24,347 nt of DNA from VRUE01 sp963730315 (GCA_963730315.1 CAVSRD010000003.1:1-24347), one strand, 5' to 3'; counted from the first letter of the stretch, positions 7,612-17,182 are shown. Numbers and translations are program-made. Notes: generated by a model from the sequence alone, not told the origin.

Positions 7612-9018
7612 TCAGACCGGGAACGCCTCGGCGAGGTCGACGGGGCGGCCGAGGTGGAAGCCCTGCGCCATGTCGACCCCGAACTCGTGCAGCATCGCGG
7701 TCGTGCGGTCGTCCTGGACGTACTCGGCGATCGTCGCCTTGCCGAGGCCGCGGGCGATCTGGACGATCGCCTTCACGGTCAGCTGGTCGGCGTCGCTGCG
7801 CGGCATGTCGCGGACGAAGGAGCCGTCGATCTTGATCAGGTCGAAGGGGATCGACCTCAGGTAGTGGAAGGGGCCGAAGCCGGCGCCGTAGTCGTCGATC
7901 GCCACCTGGCAGCCGAAGTCGGTGAGCCGGTCGGCGAAGGCGACCGCCCGCTCGGAGTCGTGGGCGTTCGCCGTCTCGGTCAGCTCGAAGGTGCAGCCGG
8001 CCGGGTCCGCGCCGCCTTCGTCGAGCCGCCGCTCGATGAACTCGAGCACCGAGGCGTCGTTCAGCGAGGCACCGGAGAGATTGACGTGCAGGTGGAGCGG
8101 CGCGCCCTCGCGTTCCCGCTCGGTGAGCAGCTCCAGCGCCCGGGCGATCACCCAGCGGTCCAGCTCCTGCACCATGCCGGAGCGCTCCGCCGCACCGATG
8201 AACGAGGCGGCGGGCAGCAGCTCCCCGTCCTCGCTGCGCATCCGCAGCAGCAGCTCGTAGCGCTCTATCCCGCCGGAGGCGAGGTTGCGGATCGGCTGCG
8301 TGAAGAGGCTGAGGCGATCGTCGGTGAGGGCATCGCGGATCCGCGCCGCGGCGGTCTGGTAGCGCTTCGGGCCGCGCTGCGGCTCGCTCGGGTCGCGGAA
8401 CAGGGCGATCTGGTTGCGCCCCCCCTCCTTCGCCCTGTACATCGCCTGGTCGGCGGCCACGAGCACCGCCTCCGAGCCGCCCCGCCCGCCGCCGAACATC
8501 GTGATCCCGACGCTGATCGTCGCCCCCCCGGCGTCCGACACGGGACGGGCGCTGTCCGCCACCCGGGAGCGCAGGTCTTCGCCGAGCTGAAGCGCCCCGG
8601 CGGTGTCGGTCTGCGGCATCAGGACCGCGAACTCGTCCCCGGAGAGCCGCGCCACGATGTCGGTGATCCGGACCCGCTCCCGCATGACGTCTGCGACCTG
8701 GCGGATCAGGTTGTCGCCGGCGTGGTGGCCGAAGGAATCGTTGACCGCCTTGAGGCCGTCGATGTCGACCACCATGACCGCGCCCTGGCCGCCGTAGCGG
8801 GCGGTGAAGGAGACGTGCTGGTCCAGCTCGGCGCGGAAGCGGCGCCGGTCGAGCAGCCCGGTCAGCGAGTCGTGGTCGGCGAGGTAGCGCAGCTCGGCCT
8901 CGTTCCGCTCGGCCCGCTCCAGCGCCGCCAGCACGACTTCCCGGTCGTCCTCGTCCAGCTTGCGCAGGACGCCGTCGACCGCCGGTTTGTCCTGCGCGCT
9001 GATTCGCCTGTTTGCCAC
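7612..9018 (-). CDS. GGDEF-EAL domain protein (c-di-GMP synthesis and breakdown)
   Basis: Soluble 468-residue protein with a GGDEF domain (about 45-210) followed by an EAL domain (about 225-465). The cyclase signature is SGDEF (126-130), a variant usually still active. RITD (117-120) sits five residues before it and fits the inhibitory I-site RxxD. In the EAL part the signature reads ELL (255-257), and the other key residues are present: Asn314 in HVNLSG, Glu in ELTET, Asp376-Asp377 in IDDYGAG, Lys397 in IKIDG, Glu433 in AEYV, Gln453 in QGFHLG. Both activities are therefore possible. There are no membrane segments and no PAS or GAF sensor, only a charged N-terminal helix. GTG 9018 has no Shine-Dalgarno but lies six bases after TACATT, which suggests a leaderless mRNA. 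It is divergent from the thioredoxin-domain gene. Confidence 0.95.
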   Translation of the reverse strand: MANRRISAQDKPAVDGVLRKLDEDDREVVLAALERAERNEAELRYLADHDSLTGLLDRRRFRAELDQHVSFTARYGGQGAVMVVDIDGLKAVNDSFGHHAGDNLIRQVADVMRERVRITDIVARLSGDEFAVLMPQTDTAGALQLGEDLRSRVADSARPVSDAGGATISVGITMFGGGRGGSEAVLVAADQAMYRAKEGGRNQIALFRDPSEPQRGPKRYQTAAARIRDALTDDRLSLFTQPIRNLASGGIERYELLLRMRSEDGELLPAASFIGAAERSGMVQELDRWVIARALELLTEREREGAPLHLHVNLSGASLNDASVLEFIERRLDEGGADPAGCTFELTETANAHDSERAVAFADRLTDFGCQVAIDDYGAGFGPFHYLRSIPFDLIKIDGSFVRDMPRSDADQLTVKAIVQIARGLGKATIAEYVQDDRTTAMLHEFGVDMAQGFHLGRPVDLAEAFPV

Positions 9019-9024
9019 CTATGG

Positions 9025-9030
9025 AATGTA
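9025..9030 (-). promoter_or_regulatory. Predicted -10 box of the GGDEF-EAL gene (leaderless)
   Basis: On the minus strand TACATT lies six bases before GTG 9018, which places the transcription start at or next to the start codon. No convincing -35 box is visible. Confidence 0.4.
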
Positions 9031-9115
9031 GACACCGACCGGTCTGGTTCGACGTGCAACGCAGGGGAAATTCGTCCAATCCGACCCACTTTCGCTGAGC
9101 GCGAACCACCAATAG

Positions 9116-9143
9116 TTGTCCTGCCGCGACACCCGAGTACCCT
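9116..9143 (+). promoter_or_regulatory. Predicted leaderless promoter of the thioredoxin-domain gene
   Basis: TTGTCC (9116-9121), a 16-base spacer and TACCCT (9138-9143) are followed by six bases and ATG 9150. There is no Shine-Dalgarno. Transcription would begin at the ATG. Confidence 0.5.
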
Positions 9144-9149
9144 GGCCGA

Positions 9150-11115
<1,966 letters not shown>

Positions 11116-11117
<2 letters not shown>

Positions 11118-11121
11118 GAGG
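11116..11121 (+). promoter_or_regulatory. Ribosome binding site of the MMPL transporter
   Basis: GAGAGG ends nine bases before ATG 11131 and directly abuts ATG 11122. Proper spacing favours 11131 as the start. Confidence 0.5.
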
Positions 11122-11130
11122 ATGCCGCAG

Positions 11131-13587
11131 ATGCGCGGCTCCATGCTCACCTTGGCCGCCGGGCGTCGGGCGAAGTGGGTCGTCGTCGCAATCTGGTTCG
11201 TCGCGATCTTCGTCGCCGTCGGCCCGGCCAACCTCCCCGGCAAGTTCGAAGACGCCGAAAACAACGAGGCCTCGTCCTACCTGCCCGGCGATGCGGAATC
11301 GACCAAGGCGCTTGACGCGACCGAGTCGCTCCAGAACGGCGAACTGGCGCCGGCGGTGGTGCTCTTCAGGCGCGAGTCGGGCCTGACCGCGGCCGACCGC
11401 CGCACGATCGTCGAAGACGTCGGCAAGATGACCCGGCAGCGCTTCCCGGGGGTCATCGCGGACGGCGAAACCGCCGCCGCGGGCGGCGATGGCGGCGGCG
11501 GCGGTGCGGGCGAAGCGCCCGCCGCCGCGCCGCAGGGCCTCTCAGCCGGTTGCGCCGGCCGGACCGCGGCGGTGCCCGGCCAGCCCCGCGACTACGCCCC
11601 CTTCGTCGGTCCGATCTGCTCGGCCGACGGCAAGGCGGCGATCGTCATCGCCTACATCAAGGCCGAAGGCGAGGGCGAGCGGATCGTCGACCCGATCAAG
11701 GCCTGGCGCGAGGACATCGCCAACCCGCCCGCCGGCCTCGAGGTGAAGATCACCGGCGGGGCCGGATTCTCGGTCGACGCGATCGAGGTCTTCGAAGACA
11801 TCAACGGCACCCTGCTGCTGGCCGCGGTCAGCCTCGTCGTCTTCCTGCTGATCCTGATCTACCGCTCGCCGATGTTCTTCTTCATCCCGCTCGCCGCGGT
11901 GCTTTTCGCCGAGGCGCTCTCGCGCTCGATCGGCTACGGGGTCTCAGAGCTGGGGGCGGCGATCAACGGGCAGTCCAGCTCGATCATGTCGGTGCTGGTG
12001 CTCGGTGCCGGCACCGACTACGCGCTGCTGCTGGTCGCCCGCTACCGCGAGGAGCTGCACCGCACGGTCGACAAGCACGAGGCGATGCGCACCGCGCTCG
12101 CCTCGGCCGGGCCGGCGATCTTCGCCTCGGCGACGACGGTGGTCGCCGCGCTGCTCTGCCTGCTGGTCGCCAGGGTCAACGGCACCTCGGGCCTCGGCCC
12201 GATCGCCGCGATCGGCATCGCCTGCGCGGCACTCGCGATGCTCACCCTGCTGCCGGCGATGCTGACGACCTTCGGGCGGCGGGCCTTCTGGCCCTTCGTG
12301 CCGCACACCGCTTCCACCGCACCGAGCGCGGAGGGGATCTCCGAGCGGGCGCGGCGGCGGATCGTCGAAGGCTCGGCGCTCGGCGCGCTGGCCCGGGTGA
12401 TCGCGGCCTGCCTGCTGGTCTTGCTGTTGCTGCCGCTGGTGCTCGTCAACTGGATCCTGCGCCGGCTCAGCGGCCGGCGGATCCCCTCGCTGATCGTCGG
12501 CCCGCTCGACCGGGCGGTCTTCAGGCCCTACGAGGTGCGCCGCCACCGGCTGGAGCGCGCGGTCGACGCAACCCACGGGGTCTGGGCCCGGATCGGCCAG
12601 CGGGTCGCCCGCGGCCCGCGGCGGATCATGGTCGGGTCGATCGCGGTCCTGCTCCTCTTCTGCGGCGGCTTCGCCTTCTTCTCGACCGCGCTGACCGCCG
12701 AAGACACCTACACGCACGAAGTCGAATCGATCGAAGGGCAGCACCTGCTGAGCAAGAGCTTCCCCTCCGGCACCACCGCCCTGACCGACATCGTGGTGGA
12801 GAGCCGCGGCGAGGTGCAGGCGGTGCGACGGGCGGTGGCTCGGGTCGACGGGGTCGAGGCGGTCTCCCAGCCGGTTGCCGCGGGGCCGCCCGGCATCCTG
12901 CTCCAGGCGACCCTGGCGATCGAACCGTATTCGACCGCGGCATTCGACCTGGTTGAACCGATCCGCGAGGCGGCGCACGAAGTCGCCCCGGACAGCCTCG
13001 TCGGCGGGCCGACCGCGGTCGAATTCGACGTTCGAGACGCGGCAGGCTGGGACTCGACGGTGATCCCGCCGATCATCCTGGTCGTCGTGCTGCTGATCCT
13101 GGTCGGCCTGCTGCGGGCGGTGGTCGCGCCGGCGATCCTGATCGGGACGGTGATCCTCAGCTTCCTGGCAGCGCTCGGCGTCGGCTACTTCGCCTTCGAT
13201 GTGATCTTCGACTTCCCCGGATCGGACCCCTCGCTGCCGCTCTTCTCCTTCGTCTTCCTGGTCGCGCTGGGGGTCGACTACAACATCTTCCTGATCGCCC
13301 GCGCCCGCGAGGAGACGATCGAGCACGGCTCCAGGCAGGGCATCCTCCGCGCCCTCGCGGTGACCGGCGGGGTGATCACCAGCGCCGGCATCGTCCTCGC
13401 CGGCACCTTCTCGGTGCTCGCCGTCCTCCCCCTCGTCTTCCTCACCGAGCTGGGCTTCGTCGTCGCCTTCGGCGTGCTGCTCGACACCTTCCTGGTGCGC
13501 AGCGTCCTCGTCCCCTCGATCGCGCTGACAGTCGGCGACCGGTTCTGGTGGCCGTCGGCGCTGGCGCACCAAAAAAACTCTGACTGA
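11131..13587 (+). CDS. MMPL/RND-family transporter
   Basis: Large inner-membrane protein of 818 residues, of the MMPL type that exports lipids or hydrophobic compounds using the proton gradient. One N-terminal membrane helix (WVVVAIWFVAIFVAV) is followed by an extracellular loop, a bundle of helices starting near TLLLAAVSLVVFLLILIY, a second single helix (IAVLLLFCGGFAFF), a second loop and a final bundle. Each half has the family's Asp-Tyr proton-relay motif: GAGTDYALLLVARYREE and ALGVDYNIFLIARAREE. The first loop carries a short Gly/Ala-rich insertion (coded around 11470-11530) and then two cysteines. ATG 11122 is an alternative start but touches the Shine-Dalgarno. The gene converges with glutamine synthetase with only three bases between the stops. 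The cargo is unknown. Confidence 0.95.
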   Translation: MRGSMLTLAAGRRAKWVVVAIWFVAIFVAVGPANLPGKFEDAENNEASSYLPGDAESTKALDATESLQNGELAPAVVLFRRESGLTAADRRTIVEDVGKMTRQRFPGVIADGETAAAGGDGGGGGAGEAPAAAPQGLSAGCAGRTAAVPGQPRDYAPFVGPICSADGKAAIVIAYIKAEGEGERIVDPIKAWREDIANPPAGLEVKITGGAGFSVDAIEVFEDINGTLLLAAVSLVVFLLILIYRSPMFFFIPLAAVLFAEALSRSIGYGVSELGAAINGQSSSIMSVLVLGAGTDYALLLVARYREELHRTVDKHEAMRTALASAGPAIFASATTVVAALLCLLVARVNGTSGLGPIAAIGIACAALAMLTLLPAMLTTFGRRAFWPFVPHTASTAPSAEGISERARRRIVEGSALGALARVIAACLLVLLLLPLVLVNWILRRLSGRRIPSLIVGPLDRAVFRPYEVRRHRLERAVDATHGVWARIGQRVARGPRRIMVGSIAVLLLFCGGFAFFSTALTAEDTYTHEVESIEGQHLLSKSFPSGTTALTDIVVESRGEVQAVRRAVARVDGVEAVSQPVAAGPPGILLQATLAIEPYSTAAFDLVEPIREAAHEVAPDSLVGGPTAVEFDVRDAAGWDSTVIPPIILVVVLLILVGLLRAVVAPAILIGTVILSFLAALGVGYFAFDVIFDFPGSDPSLPLFSFVFLVALGVDYNIFLIARAREETIEHGSRQGILRALAVTGGVITSAGIVLAGTFSVLAVLPLVFLTELGFVVAFGVLLDTFLVRSVLVPSIALTVGDRFWWPSALAHQKNSD

Positions 13588-13590
13588 CCG

Positions 13591-14940
13591 CTACAGAATA
13601 GGCAGGAAGTTCTCCAGCTCGTAGGGCGTCACCTGGACGCGGTACTCGTCCCATTCCTGCCGCTTGATCTCGACGAAGCGGCGGAAGGTGTGCTCGCCCA
13701 GGGTGCGCAGGACCAGCTCCGAGTCGGCCGCCACGTCGATCGCCTCGCCGAGCGTCTCCGGCAGCTCCTCGATGCCCCGCTGCGCCCGCTCCTCGGGCGA
13801 GAGGTGGTAGAGGTTCTGCTCCATCGGCTCGGGCAGCTCGTAGCCCTTCTCGATCCCCTCCAGCCCGGCCTGCAGCATTCCGGCGAAGCAGAGGTAGGGG
13901 TTGCAGGCCGGGTCCGGACAGCGCAGCTCGGCGCGGGTCGCCCCCTCCTTGCCGGGGTGGTAGAGCGGCACGCGGATCAGCGCCGAGCGGTTGCGGCGCG
14001 ACCAGGCCAGGTAGACCGGCGCCTCGAAGCCGGGGACGAGGCGCTTGTAGGAGTTGACCCACTGCGCGAAAAGCGGCGAGATCTCCCGCGCGTGCCTCAG
14101 TTGGCCGGCGATGAAGGCCTTCGCGGTGGGCGAGAGGAAGTACTGGTCCTCGGGATCGAAGAAGGCGTTCCTGCCGTCCTTGCCGAGCGACTGGTGGACG
14201 TGCATCCCCGAGCCGTTCTCCCCGTAGAGCGGCTTCGGCATGAAGGTCGCGTGCCAGCCGTATTTCATCGCGTACTCCTTGACGACGATGCGGTAGGTCA
14301 TGCAGTCGTCGGACATCGCCAGCGCGTCCTTGTAGCGCATGTCGACCTCGTGCTGGGAGGGGCCGACCTCGTGGTGGGTGTACTCGACGTGGATGCCCAT
14401 CTTCTCCAGCGCCAGCACCGTCTCGCGGCGCAGGTCGGAGCCGGCGTCGAGCGTTGTCAGGTCGAAGTAGCCGCCCTCGTCGAGCACCTCGGGCACGCCC
14501 TGCGGCTTGGCGGAGCGAAAGTAGAAGTACTCCAGCTCGGGGCCGATGTTGTAGCCGTCGAAGCCGAGCTCCTCGGCGCGTTTGAGGGCGCGGCGCATGA
14601 TCCAGCGCGGGTCGCCCTCGTAGGGGTCGCCGCCGGGCACCCGGATGTCGCAGAACATCCGGGCGACAGCGTTCTCCTCCTCGGGCCGCCACGGGATGAT
14701 CGCGAAGGTCGAGGGGTCGGGCATCGCGATCATGTCCGACTCCTCGATCGGGTTGAAGCCGGTGATCGAGGAGCCGTCGAAGCCCATGCCGCCCTCGAAG
14801 GCGTCGTCCAGTTCGGCCGCGTTGATCGAGAAGCTCTTCAGCTGACCGAGGACGTCGGTGAACCAGAGGCGCACGAAGCGGACGTCGCGCTCCTTGACAA
14901 TCTCGCTGACCTCGGCGGCACTCTTTGGCTTGTCTGCCAT
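13591..14940 (-). CDS. glnA: Glutamine synthetase, type I
   Basis: Makes glutamine from glutamate, ammonia and ATP; 449 residues, as in short GSI enzymes. The N-terminal beta-grasp holds RFVRLWFTDVLGQLKSF and GFDGSSITGFNPIEESDM. Active-site blocks are GPELEYFYF, EVGPSQHEVDM, MPKPLYGENGSGMHVHQSL, RLVPGFEAPVYLAWSRRNRS and RAELRCPDPACNPYL. The Tyr adenylylation motif of GSI-beta (NLYDLP) is altered to QNLYHLSPEER. The Arg of GSI-alpha that transmits feedback inhibition is replaced, giving GFNPIEES. Control is therefore more likely at transcription, and the enzyme resembles actinobacterial GlnA2-like forms. ATG 14940 has a good Shine-Dalgarno. It is divergent from the CMD-like gene across 234 bases. 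Confidence 0.96.
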   Translation of the reverse strand: MADKPKSAAEVSEIVKERDVRFVRLWFTDVLGQLKSFSINAAELDDAFEGGMGFDGSSITGFNPIEESDMIAMPDPSTFAIIPWRPEEENAVARMFCDIRVPGGDPYEGDPRWIMRRALKRAEELGFDGYNIGPELEYFYFRSAKPQGVPEVLDEGGYFDLTTLDAGSDLRRETVLALEKMGIHVEYTHHEVGPSQHEVDMRYKDALAMSDDCMTYRIVVKEYAMKYGWHATFMPKPLYGENGSGMHVHQSLGKDGRNAFFDPEDQYFLSPTAKAFIAGQLRHAREISPLFAQWVNSYKRLVPGFEAPVYLAWSRRNRSALIRVPLYHPGKEGATRAELRCPDPACNPYLCFAGMLQAGLEGIEKGYELPEPMEQNLYHLSPEERAQRGIEELPETLGEAIDVAADSELVLRTLGEHTFRRFVEIKRQEWDEYRVQVTPYELENFLPIL

Positions 14941-14947
14941 CTCTCGG

Positions 14948-14954
14948 CTCCTTT
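14948..14954 (-). promoter_or_regulatory. Ribosome binding site of glutamine synthetase
   Basis: AAAGGAG on the minus strand ends seven bases before ATG 14940. Confidence 0.7.
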
Positions 14955-15047
14955 CTCGGCGCTGCGGCTTCTGCGGGCAAGATAGGCGACCGAACGTCGG
15001 GGTGCGGCGCGGCGTATTACGGGGATATGACGGTTGCCGAAATAGGC

Positions 15048-15076
15048 TTGCGAGCGGCGGCGAAACCAGGTATAAC
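15048..15076 (+). promoter_or_regulatory. Predicted sigma-70-type promoter of the CMD-like gene
   Basis: TTGCGA (15048-15053), a 17-base spacer and TATAAC (15071-15076) match the housekeeping consensus well in this GC-rich setting. Transcription would begin near 15083, giving a leader of about 90 bases before GTG 15175. Confidence 0.55.
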
Positions 15077-15093
15077 TTACTTCGCGTAAGTTA
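15073..15093. repeat. Perfect 8-bp inverted repeat over the -10 box (operator candidate)
   Basis: TAACTTAC (15073-15080), five bases, then GTAAGTTA (15086-15093). It covers the predicted -10 box and the likely start of transcription, where a repressor would block RNA polymerase. It could instead form a hairpin at the very 5' end of the RNA. Confidence 0.6.
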
Positions 15094-15103
15094 GTGGCTC
15101 AAA

Positions 15104-15136
15104 GTAAAGTAAAGGCGACGTAAAGGCTCTGTAAAG
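15104..15136 (+). repeat. Four GTAAAG direct repeats, three of them at 11-bp spacing
   Basis: GTAAAG begins at 15104, 15109, 15120 and 15131. The last three are spaced by 11, one helical turn, so a protein could read them from one face of the DNA. They lie inside the predicted leader of the CMD-like gene and upstream of glnA on the other strand. Confidence 0.6.
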
Positions 15137-15174
15137 CGGAAAATCCCGCACCGGGGCCCAAAGGCGGAAGCGAC

Positions 15175-15738
15175 GTGACGGTAAAAACAGCAGTGAGCAG
15201 ATTCCAGATCCACGACGAGCTGACGGCTCCCGACGAGAGCGCTCCCCTGATCAAGAGCATCCAGGCGGCCGGCGGCGCGGTGACCAAGTTCGTCGGCGTC
15301 CTAGCCGGCTCGCCCGCCGTGCTGCGGGCCTACACGCGGATGCGCTCGGAGCTGCGGGGCGGCGTGCTGCCGCTGGCGACCCGCGAGCGGATCGCGCTGG
15401 CGGTCGCCGAGCACCGCAACGACGAGTACAGCATCGCCCAGCACGCGAAGTCGGCGCGGCGCGCCGGGCTCGGGCTGGACGAGGTCTCGCGGGCCCGCAA
15501 CTTCACCTCAGGCGACGCCAAGGAGGCGGCGCTGCTCGCCTACCTGCGGGCGACGCTCGAAGCTGGCGATCCCCCCCACCACCTCCACGAGGAGGCGCGG
15601 GAGATCGGCTGGAGCGATGAGGAGCTGCTCGAGGCGGTCGCGCACCTGGCGCTCAACGAGTTCCAGAGCCTGATCGCGAGCGCGGCGGCTCTACCCAAAG
15701 ACCAGGCGACGCCGGAAGTGCTGCCCTCGGTGGCGTAG
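15175..15738 (+). CDS. Carboxymuconolactone decarboxylase/AhpD-like protein lacking the CxxC cysteines
   Basis: All-helical protein of 187 residues with a CMD/AhpD-like core at about 50-110 (LPLATRERIALAVAEH, then SIAQHAKSARRAGL). AhpD-type peroxidases carry Cys-x-x-Cys followed by His. Here the same place reads NDEYSIAQH (82-90), with Asp83 and Ser86 in place of the cysteines and His90 retained. The whole protein has no cysteine, so a thiol peroxidase mechanism is not possible. It may be a decarboxylase-like enzyme or a structural or sensory relative. GTG 15175 is chosen for the weak GGCGGAAG upstream; GTG 15193 is an alternative. It is expressed away from glnA under a promoter with operator-like repeats and ends inside a strong terminator palindrome. 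Confidence 0.8.
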   Translation: MTVKTAVSRFQIHDELTAPDESAPLIKSIQAAGGAVTKFVGVLAGSPAVLRAYTRMRSELRGGVLPLATRERIALAVAEHRNDEYSIAQHAKSARRAGLGLDEVSRARNFTSGDAKEAALLAYLRATLEAGDPPHHLHEEAREIGWSDEELLEAVAHLALNEFQSLIASAAALPKDQATPEVLPSVA

Positions 15739-15761
15739 AGGGCCGGGTACCCGGCCCTCTA
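15736..15761. terminator. Bidirectional terminator hairpin, 26-bp perfect palindrome
   Basis: Thirteen-base arms meet at GGGTACCC with no mismatch; the palindrome begins with the TAG stop of the CMD-like gene. It lies between two convergent genes. There is no T-run, which fits hairpin-only terminators of actinobacteria. Confidence 0.75.
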
Positions 15762-15773
15762 TCCCACTCCGGG

Positions 15774-16499
15774 TCAGCCCTCGACCACGGTCGCGGTGTA
15801 GAGCAGGCGCGCGGTCGAGTAGCGGCAGGCGTAGGTGGCGCGCGTGCCGACCTTCTGCTGCGGCTGGCCCTGGCGGACGTCGGTCGTGTTGGTGCACTTG
15901 CCCGGCTCGCGACTGGCCCGCCAGACGTTCTTGGCCGAGATGTCCTGGGCGAATGCGGGCGCCCAGGTGGGGATCGTGAGGCCGACGATGTCGCCCTTCT
16001 GCACCTTGAGCGAAGCGCCGAACTTGACGGTCTGTCCCAGATAGGGGCTGAGCACGTGGACCCGGCTCTGGCGCCGCAGGGTGTAGCGGGGCGGGTGGCT
16101 GCCGGGGATGCGCCTCAGGATCGCCAGCCGCGCCTCCGGCGGCGTTCCGAAGAATCCGTTGAAGAAGGAGCGCTGCCTGTTGGTCGGCTGGGCGAGGGTC
16201 AGCGTCCAGGCCTTCACCCTGCCGGGGCGCTTGACGTTGAACGGCAGGCTCGACTGGTTGGTGCTGACCTGGAAGCCGGTGACGCTGCCGACCGCCTGGC
16301 AGGGGAGGTCGGGGCAGGACGGGTCGGGCATCGAGGCGGTGCTGCCCAGGACCACGGTGGTCTTCGAACTGGTCGCTGCGCCGGCGCCGGCGGCGAGCGG
16401 GACGAGCAGCGCCAGGCAGCCGGCGAGCGCAAGCCCCGCAGCGGACCGGCGAAGGGCGACCCGCCGCCCGAAGGGTGCTCTCTGCGAAGACTGCGACAT
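15774..16499 (-). CDS. Secreted protein of unknown function
   Basis: I do not recognise a family for this 241-residue protein. It has a typical signal peptide: basic start (RRVALRRS), hydrophobic core and an Ala-rich cut site near AAGAGAATS at about residue 42. An LAGC stretch resembles a lipobox but is followed by more hydrophobic residues, so ordinary cleavage is more likely. The mature part has four cysteines in two pairs (PSCPDLPCQ near the start, GKCTN and YACRY near the end) and looks beta-rich. ATG 16499 has a strong GAGAGGAG seven bases upstream. It lies 60 bases downstream of the RlpA-like gene on the same strand with no obvious terminator, so it may be under the same c-di-AMP riboswitch, which would suggest a cell-wall role. 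That link is an inference. Confidence 0.75.
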   Translation of the reverse strand: MSQSSQRAPFGRRVALRRSAAGLALAGCLALLVPLAAGAGAATSSKTTVVLGSTASMPDPSCPDLPCQAVGSVTGFQVSTNQSSLPFNVKRPGRVKAWTLTLAQPTNRQRSFFNGFFGTPPEARLAILRRIPGSHPPRYTLRRQSRVHVLSPYLGQTVKFGASLKVQKGDIVGLTIPTWAPAFAQDISAKNVWRASREPGKCTNTTDVRQGQPQQKVGTRATYACRYSTARLLYTATVVEG

Positions 16500-16559
16500 G
16501 CCCGTGCTCCTCTCGTGGAAAGCTGCTGGAGACGGGAAGATTATCCGCCGCGACGGCCG

Positions 16560-17045
16560 TTACCGGCCTGGCTGGCCGAGGCCGGCCCGCGCGTAGTGCA
16601 GGGCGACCGCGTAGCGGATCCGGCCCGAGCCGCCGAAGTGCAGCGCCCGGCGGGCGCCGTTGGTGAGGTCCCAGTCGTTGCCGCGGGTGTAGGGGCCGCG
16701 GTCGATCACCCTGGTGACGATCTGGCGGCCGTGGTAGACGAACCTGACCGGAGTGCCGCAGGGCAGGTCGCGGTGAGCGACGCCGATCGTCTGAGGCCGC
16801 AGGACCTGGCCGCAGGCGGTGTGCTGGCCGTAGAGGCCGGGCCCGTACCAGGTGGCGCCGGCGAAGTGCAGCGGCGCGAAGGCGAGCCCGCTGCCTTCCC
16901 GCACGCCGCTGGAGGCGACGGTCGAGGCGCCGCCGGTGCTGCCTTGGGCGAGGCCGGGTGCGCAGGCCGCGATGACCGCGGCGATCAGCGGCAGCGCGAT
17001 CCAGCATCGTTCTTTCCGCCCAGGGCGGTTCCTTGCTTCCTTCAT
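16560..17045 (-). CDS. RlpA-like double-psi beta-barrel protein (secreted, cell-wall related)
   Basis: A 161-residue exported protein with an RlpA-type double-psi beta-barrel, the fold used by peptidoglycan lytic transglycosylases. Residues 13-34 form the signal sequence; IAAC at 25-28 could be a lipobox, as in the lipoprotein RlpA. The barrel starts at ATWYGPGLYGQHTACG, continues with GVAHRDLPCGTPVRFVY and has the core motif VTRVIDRGPYTRGNDWDLT, where Asp115 corresponds to the conserved catalytic-type aspartate. Cys78 and Cys96 may form a disulphide. There is no separate SPOR domain. A c-di-AMP riboswitch ends directly in front of ATG 17045, a known arrangement for actinobacterial wall-remodelling genes. 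Confidence 0.9.
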   Translation of the reverse strand: MKEARNRPGRKERCWIALPLIAAVIAACAPGLAQGSTGGASTVASSGVREGSGLAFAPLHFAGATWYGPGLYGQHTACGQVLRPQTIGVAHRDLPCGTPVRFVYHGRQIVTRVIDRGPYTRGNDWDLTNGARRALHFGGSGRIRYAVALHYARAGLGQPGR

Positions 17046-17049
17046 AGCT

Positions 17050-17182
17050 CTTTCCGGCGCTTACGGGGTTAGCTGACGGGCTCGCGCTGAAAGAGCTGCG
17101 CTACGCGGCAGGTGCCGGCGATTCGCCCCAACCGATGGGTCCCCCGCTCTCCGCGGTATGTGGCGGAGATTCAGCGGAAGTT
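17050..17182 (-). promoter_or_regulatory. c-di-AMP riboswitch (ydaO/yuaA type)
   Basis: On the minus strand the conserved blocks occur in the right order: CCGCTGAATCTCCGCC near the 5' end, GGGGGACCCATCGG, TTGGGGCGAATCGCCGGCA, then GAGCCCGTCAGCTAACCCCG with the strongly conserved CAGCTAAC. The closing stem appears to pair CUUCC at the 5' end (about 17177-17181) with GGAAAG at 17055-17050. GGAAAG is also the likely ribosome binding site, four bases before ATG 17045. When c-di-AMP binds and the closing stem forms, translation of the RlpA-like gene should fall. This mechanism is an inference from the pairing. Confidence 0.9.

Noticed and set aside
9091..9105. Inverted repeat TTCGC-N5-GCGAA between the GGDEF-EAL and thioredoxin-domain genes
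   Set aside because: Five-base arms of this composition are expected by chance in this genome, and it does not line up with either promoter.
15104..15136. GTAAAG repeats as a known GlnR or PHO box
   Set aside because: The 11-bp spacing is suggestive of PHO-type boxes and the place next to glnA of GlnR, but GTAAAG matches neither published half-site well enough to name it.
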